The position numbers and the translations under genes were made by a program. The notes under the pieces were generated by a model that saw only the letters and a program-made list of their open reading frames with translations, was not told the DNA's origin and ran no database searches. Below are positions 63,229 through 64,000 of a stretch of 64,000 nucleotides of DNA, one piece after another. This DNA comes from Lentzea terrae (lineage in GTDB: Bacteria > Actinomycetota > Actinomycetes > Mycobacteriales > Pseudonocardiaceae): assembly GCF_003265345.1 (NCBI RefSeq), contig NZ_QFWW01000004.1, positions 1,303 to 65,302 on the forward strand, given 5' to 3'. Positions within the stretch are counted from its first letter, which is position 1; every line of letters starts with the position of its first letter.

Positions 63229-64000
63229 TTACCGGCGGCTGATGCCCGCCACGCTGATGTCGCCGTCAGCGATGGAGACGTCCCGCTGCGAGGACGCGCC
63301 GGAGAAGATCGCCCGTGCGGGATCGCGGAAGTTCTCCACGACCTCGACGCGCTGCACCGGCTTGGCCGTCGGGATCACGGCCTCCGGCGTCCACGTGCGG
63401 CCGAACCGCACCAGGAAGGTCTGCACGTTCGGCTTGCCGTCCTCGGTGGCGTACACGCGCCAGGTGAACGGGCCGATGGGCTCCATCTCACGCGTGCGCA
63501 GTCCACGTGCGACTTCCTTGGTCTCCCAGGTGCGACCGTTCCAGACGGACATGTAGTTGCGCAGCGGCCCCTTGTCCGGGTCGCCCATGAACCACAACAG
63601 GAACGGCTTGTCGAAGTTGGTGCCCACCAGCTGGATGTAGTCGGGGGACTTCACGCCGTTCGGCACGGTCAGCGGGGTCTCCGCGACCTTCAGGTGCGTC
63701 TCCTGGTCGGCGTCGTCGATCTGGGTGCCCAGGTCCTTGCCGGCCGCCGAGTAGAAGTGCCGGTTCCGCGGGTCGAACCACGTGTAGTAGATGTTGCGGT
63801 GGTAGCGGTCGTGCAGATGTCCTTCCGTGCCACCACCCGCGAGCGTGTACACGATCCGCACGCGGCCGTTGTCCTCCTGCCGCAGCTGACCGATGTAGAT
63901 CTCGTTCATGTTGTCGGCCCGGGACGTCGACCCGATCGCGAACCGGTCGCCGGTCAGTTCCGTGGAGGTCTTCCACGTCTTGCCGTTGTCCTTGGACATC
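63229..64000 (-). CDS. BNR_4-type beta-propeller protein, C-terminal part
   Basis: At least 256 residues; the gene continues beyond the right edge, so the true start is outside. Repeated bladed strands (YYTWFDPRNRHFYSAAGKDL, SPDYIQLVGTNFDKPFLLWF, SVWNGRTWETKEVARGL) match BNR_4 proteins related to ulvan/polysaccharide lyases and sialidase-like propellers. SKDNGKTW is a classic BNR Asp-box. It is probably secreted, but the signal peptide is out of view. Confidence 0.75.
   Translation of the reverse strand, partial: MSKDNGKTWKTSTELTGDRFAIGSTSRADNMNEIYIGQLRQEDNGRVRIVYTLAGGGTEGHLHDRYHRNIYYTWFDPRNRHFYSAAGKDLGTQIDDADQETHLKVAETPLTVPNGVKSPDYIQLVGTNFDKPFLLWFMGDPDKGPLRNYMSVWNGRTWETKEVARGLRTREMEPIGPFTWRVYATEDGKPNVQTFLVRFGRTWTPEAVIPTAKPVQRVEVVENFRDPARAIFSGASSQRDVSIADGDISVAGISRR

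Overview
The window comes from a high-GC actinomycete, most likely a member of the Pseudonocardiales (Lentzea/Saccharothrix-like). The signs are frequent GTG starts, four-base stop/start overlaps, an Lsr2 nucleoid protein, DUF2637 spread proteins, DUF6232, an LAxTG-anchored thioester protein and a TTGTCCACA DnaA box. The genus is inference.

About 1-50.9 kb is an accretion of mobile and conflict-related DNA; about 51-64 kb looks like ordinary chromosome. The accessory part has several layers. (1) At 1.9-14.6 kb, two diverged copies of one three-gene cassette lie in mirror image (A-BC ... CB-A). A is a large protein with a C-terminal two-helix membrane anchor, B is a soluble protein with a Rossmann/TIR-like N-terminus, and C is a small one-helix membrane protein. 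I do not recognise the families. Both copies carry TCATGA-centred palindromes between A and B and between B and C. I regard this as the best candidate for an undescribed system. Between the copies lie an IS21 remnant, a DUF7662 gene, two hypothetical genes and two genes that each carry a single-base frameshift. (2) At 14.6-19.4 kb are an ISL3 remnant, a broken NACHT NTPase and the right end of an integrative element: DUF2637 spread proteins, a Rep-like HTH/zinc-ribbon protein with an embedded iteron/DnaA-box origin, and a tRNA-Arg(ACG) 3'-half att site. (3) At 19.4-50.9 kb is a second unit ending in a near copy of the same Rep module and the same att. Its cargo is lsr2, an EACC1-caspase pair, an NB-ARC STAND protein, a two-repeat CRISPR remnant, a membrane-anchored sigma factor, an RHS toxin with immunity gene, McrBC with an unusual N-terminus, an NPCBM-like membrane pair, an AAA ATPase-subtilase pair and an HTH/GH39-like fusion. 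A second lsr2 3' end at 41.6 kb brackets the cargo from caspase to NPCBM.

From 51 kb to the end are a SAM methyltransferase, small secreted proteins, a DUF6232 pair with a shared glycine-rich motif, an SDR, a beta-lactamase-like serine hydrolase, ribonuclease Z, a sugar-nucleotide epimerase, an ATP-grasp enzyme, a C5 cytosine methyltransferase, a thioester-domain surface protein and the end of a BNR-type secreted protein.

Many cargo genes fit an anti-phage or inter-bacterial conflict island: caspase, STAND, McrBC, subtilase-ATPase, RHS toxin and a NACHT remnant. Assignments rest on motif recognition by eye; no database search was run.
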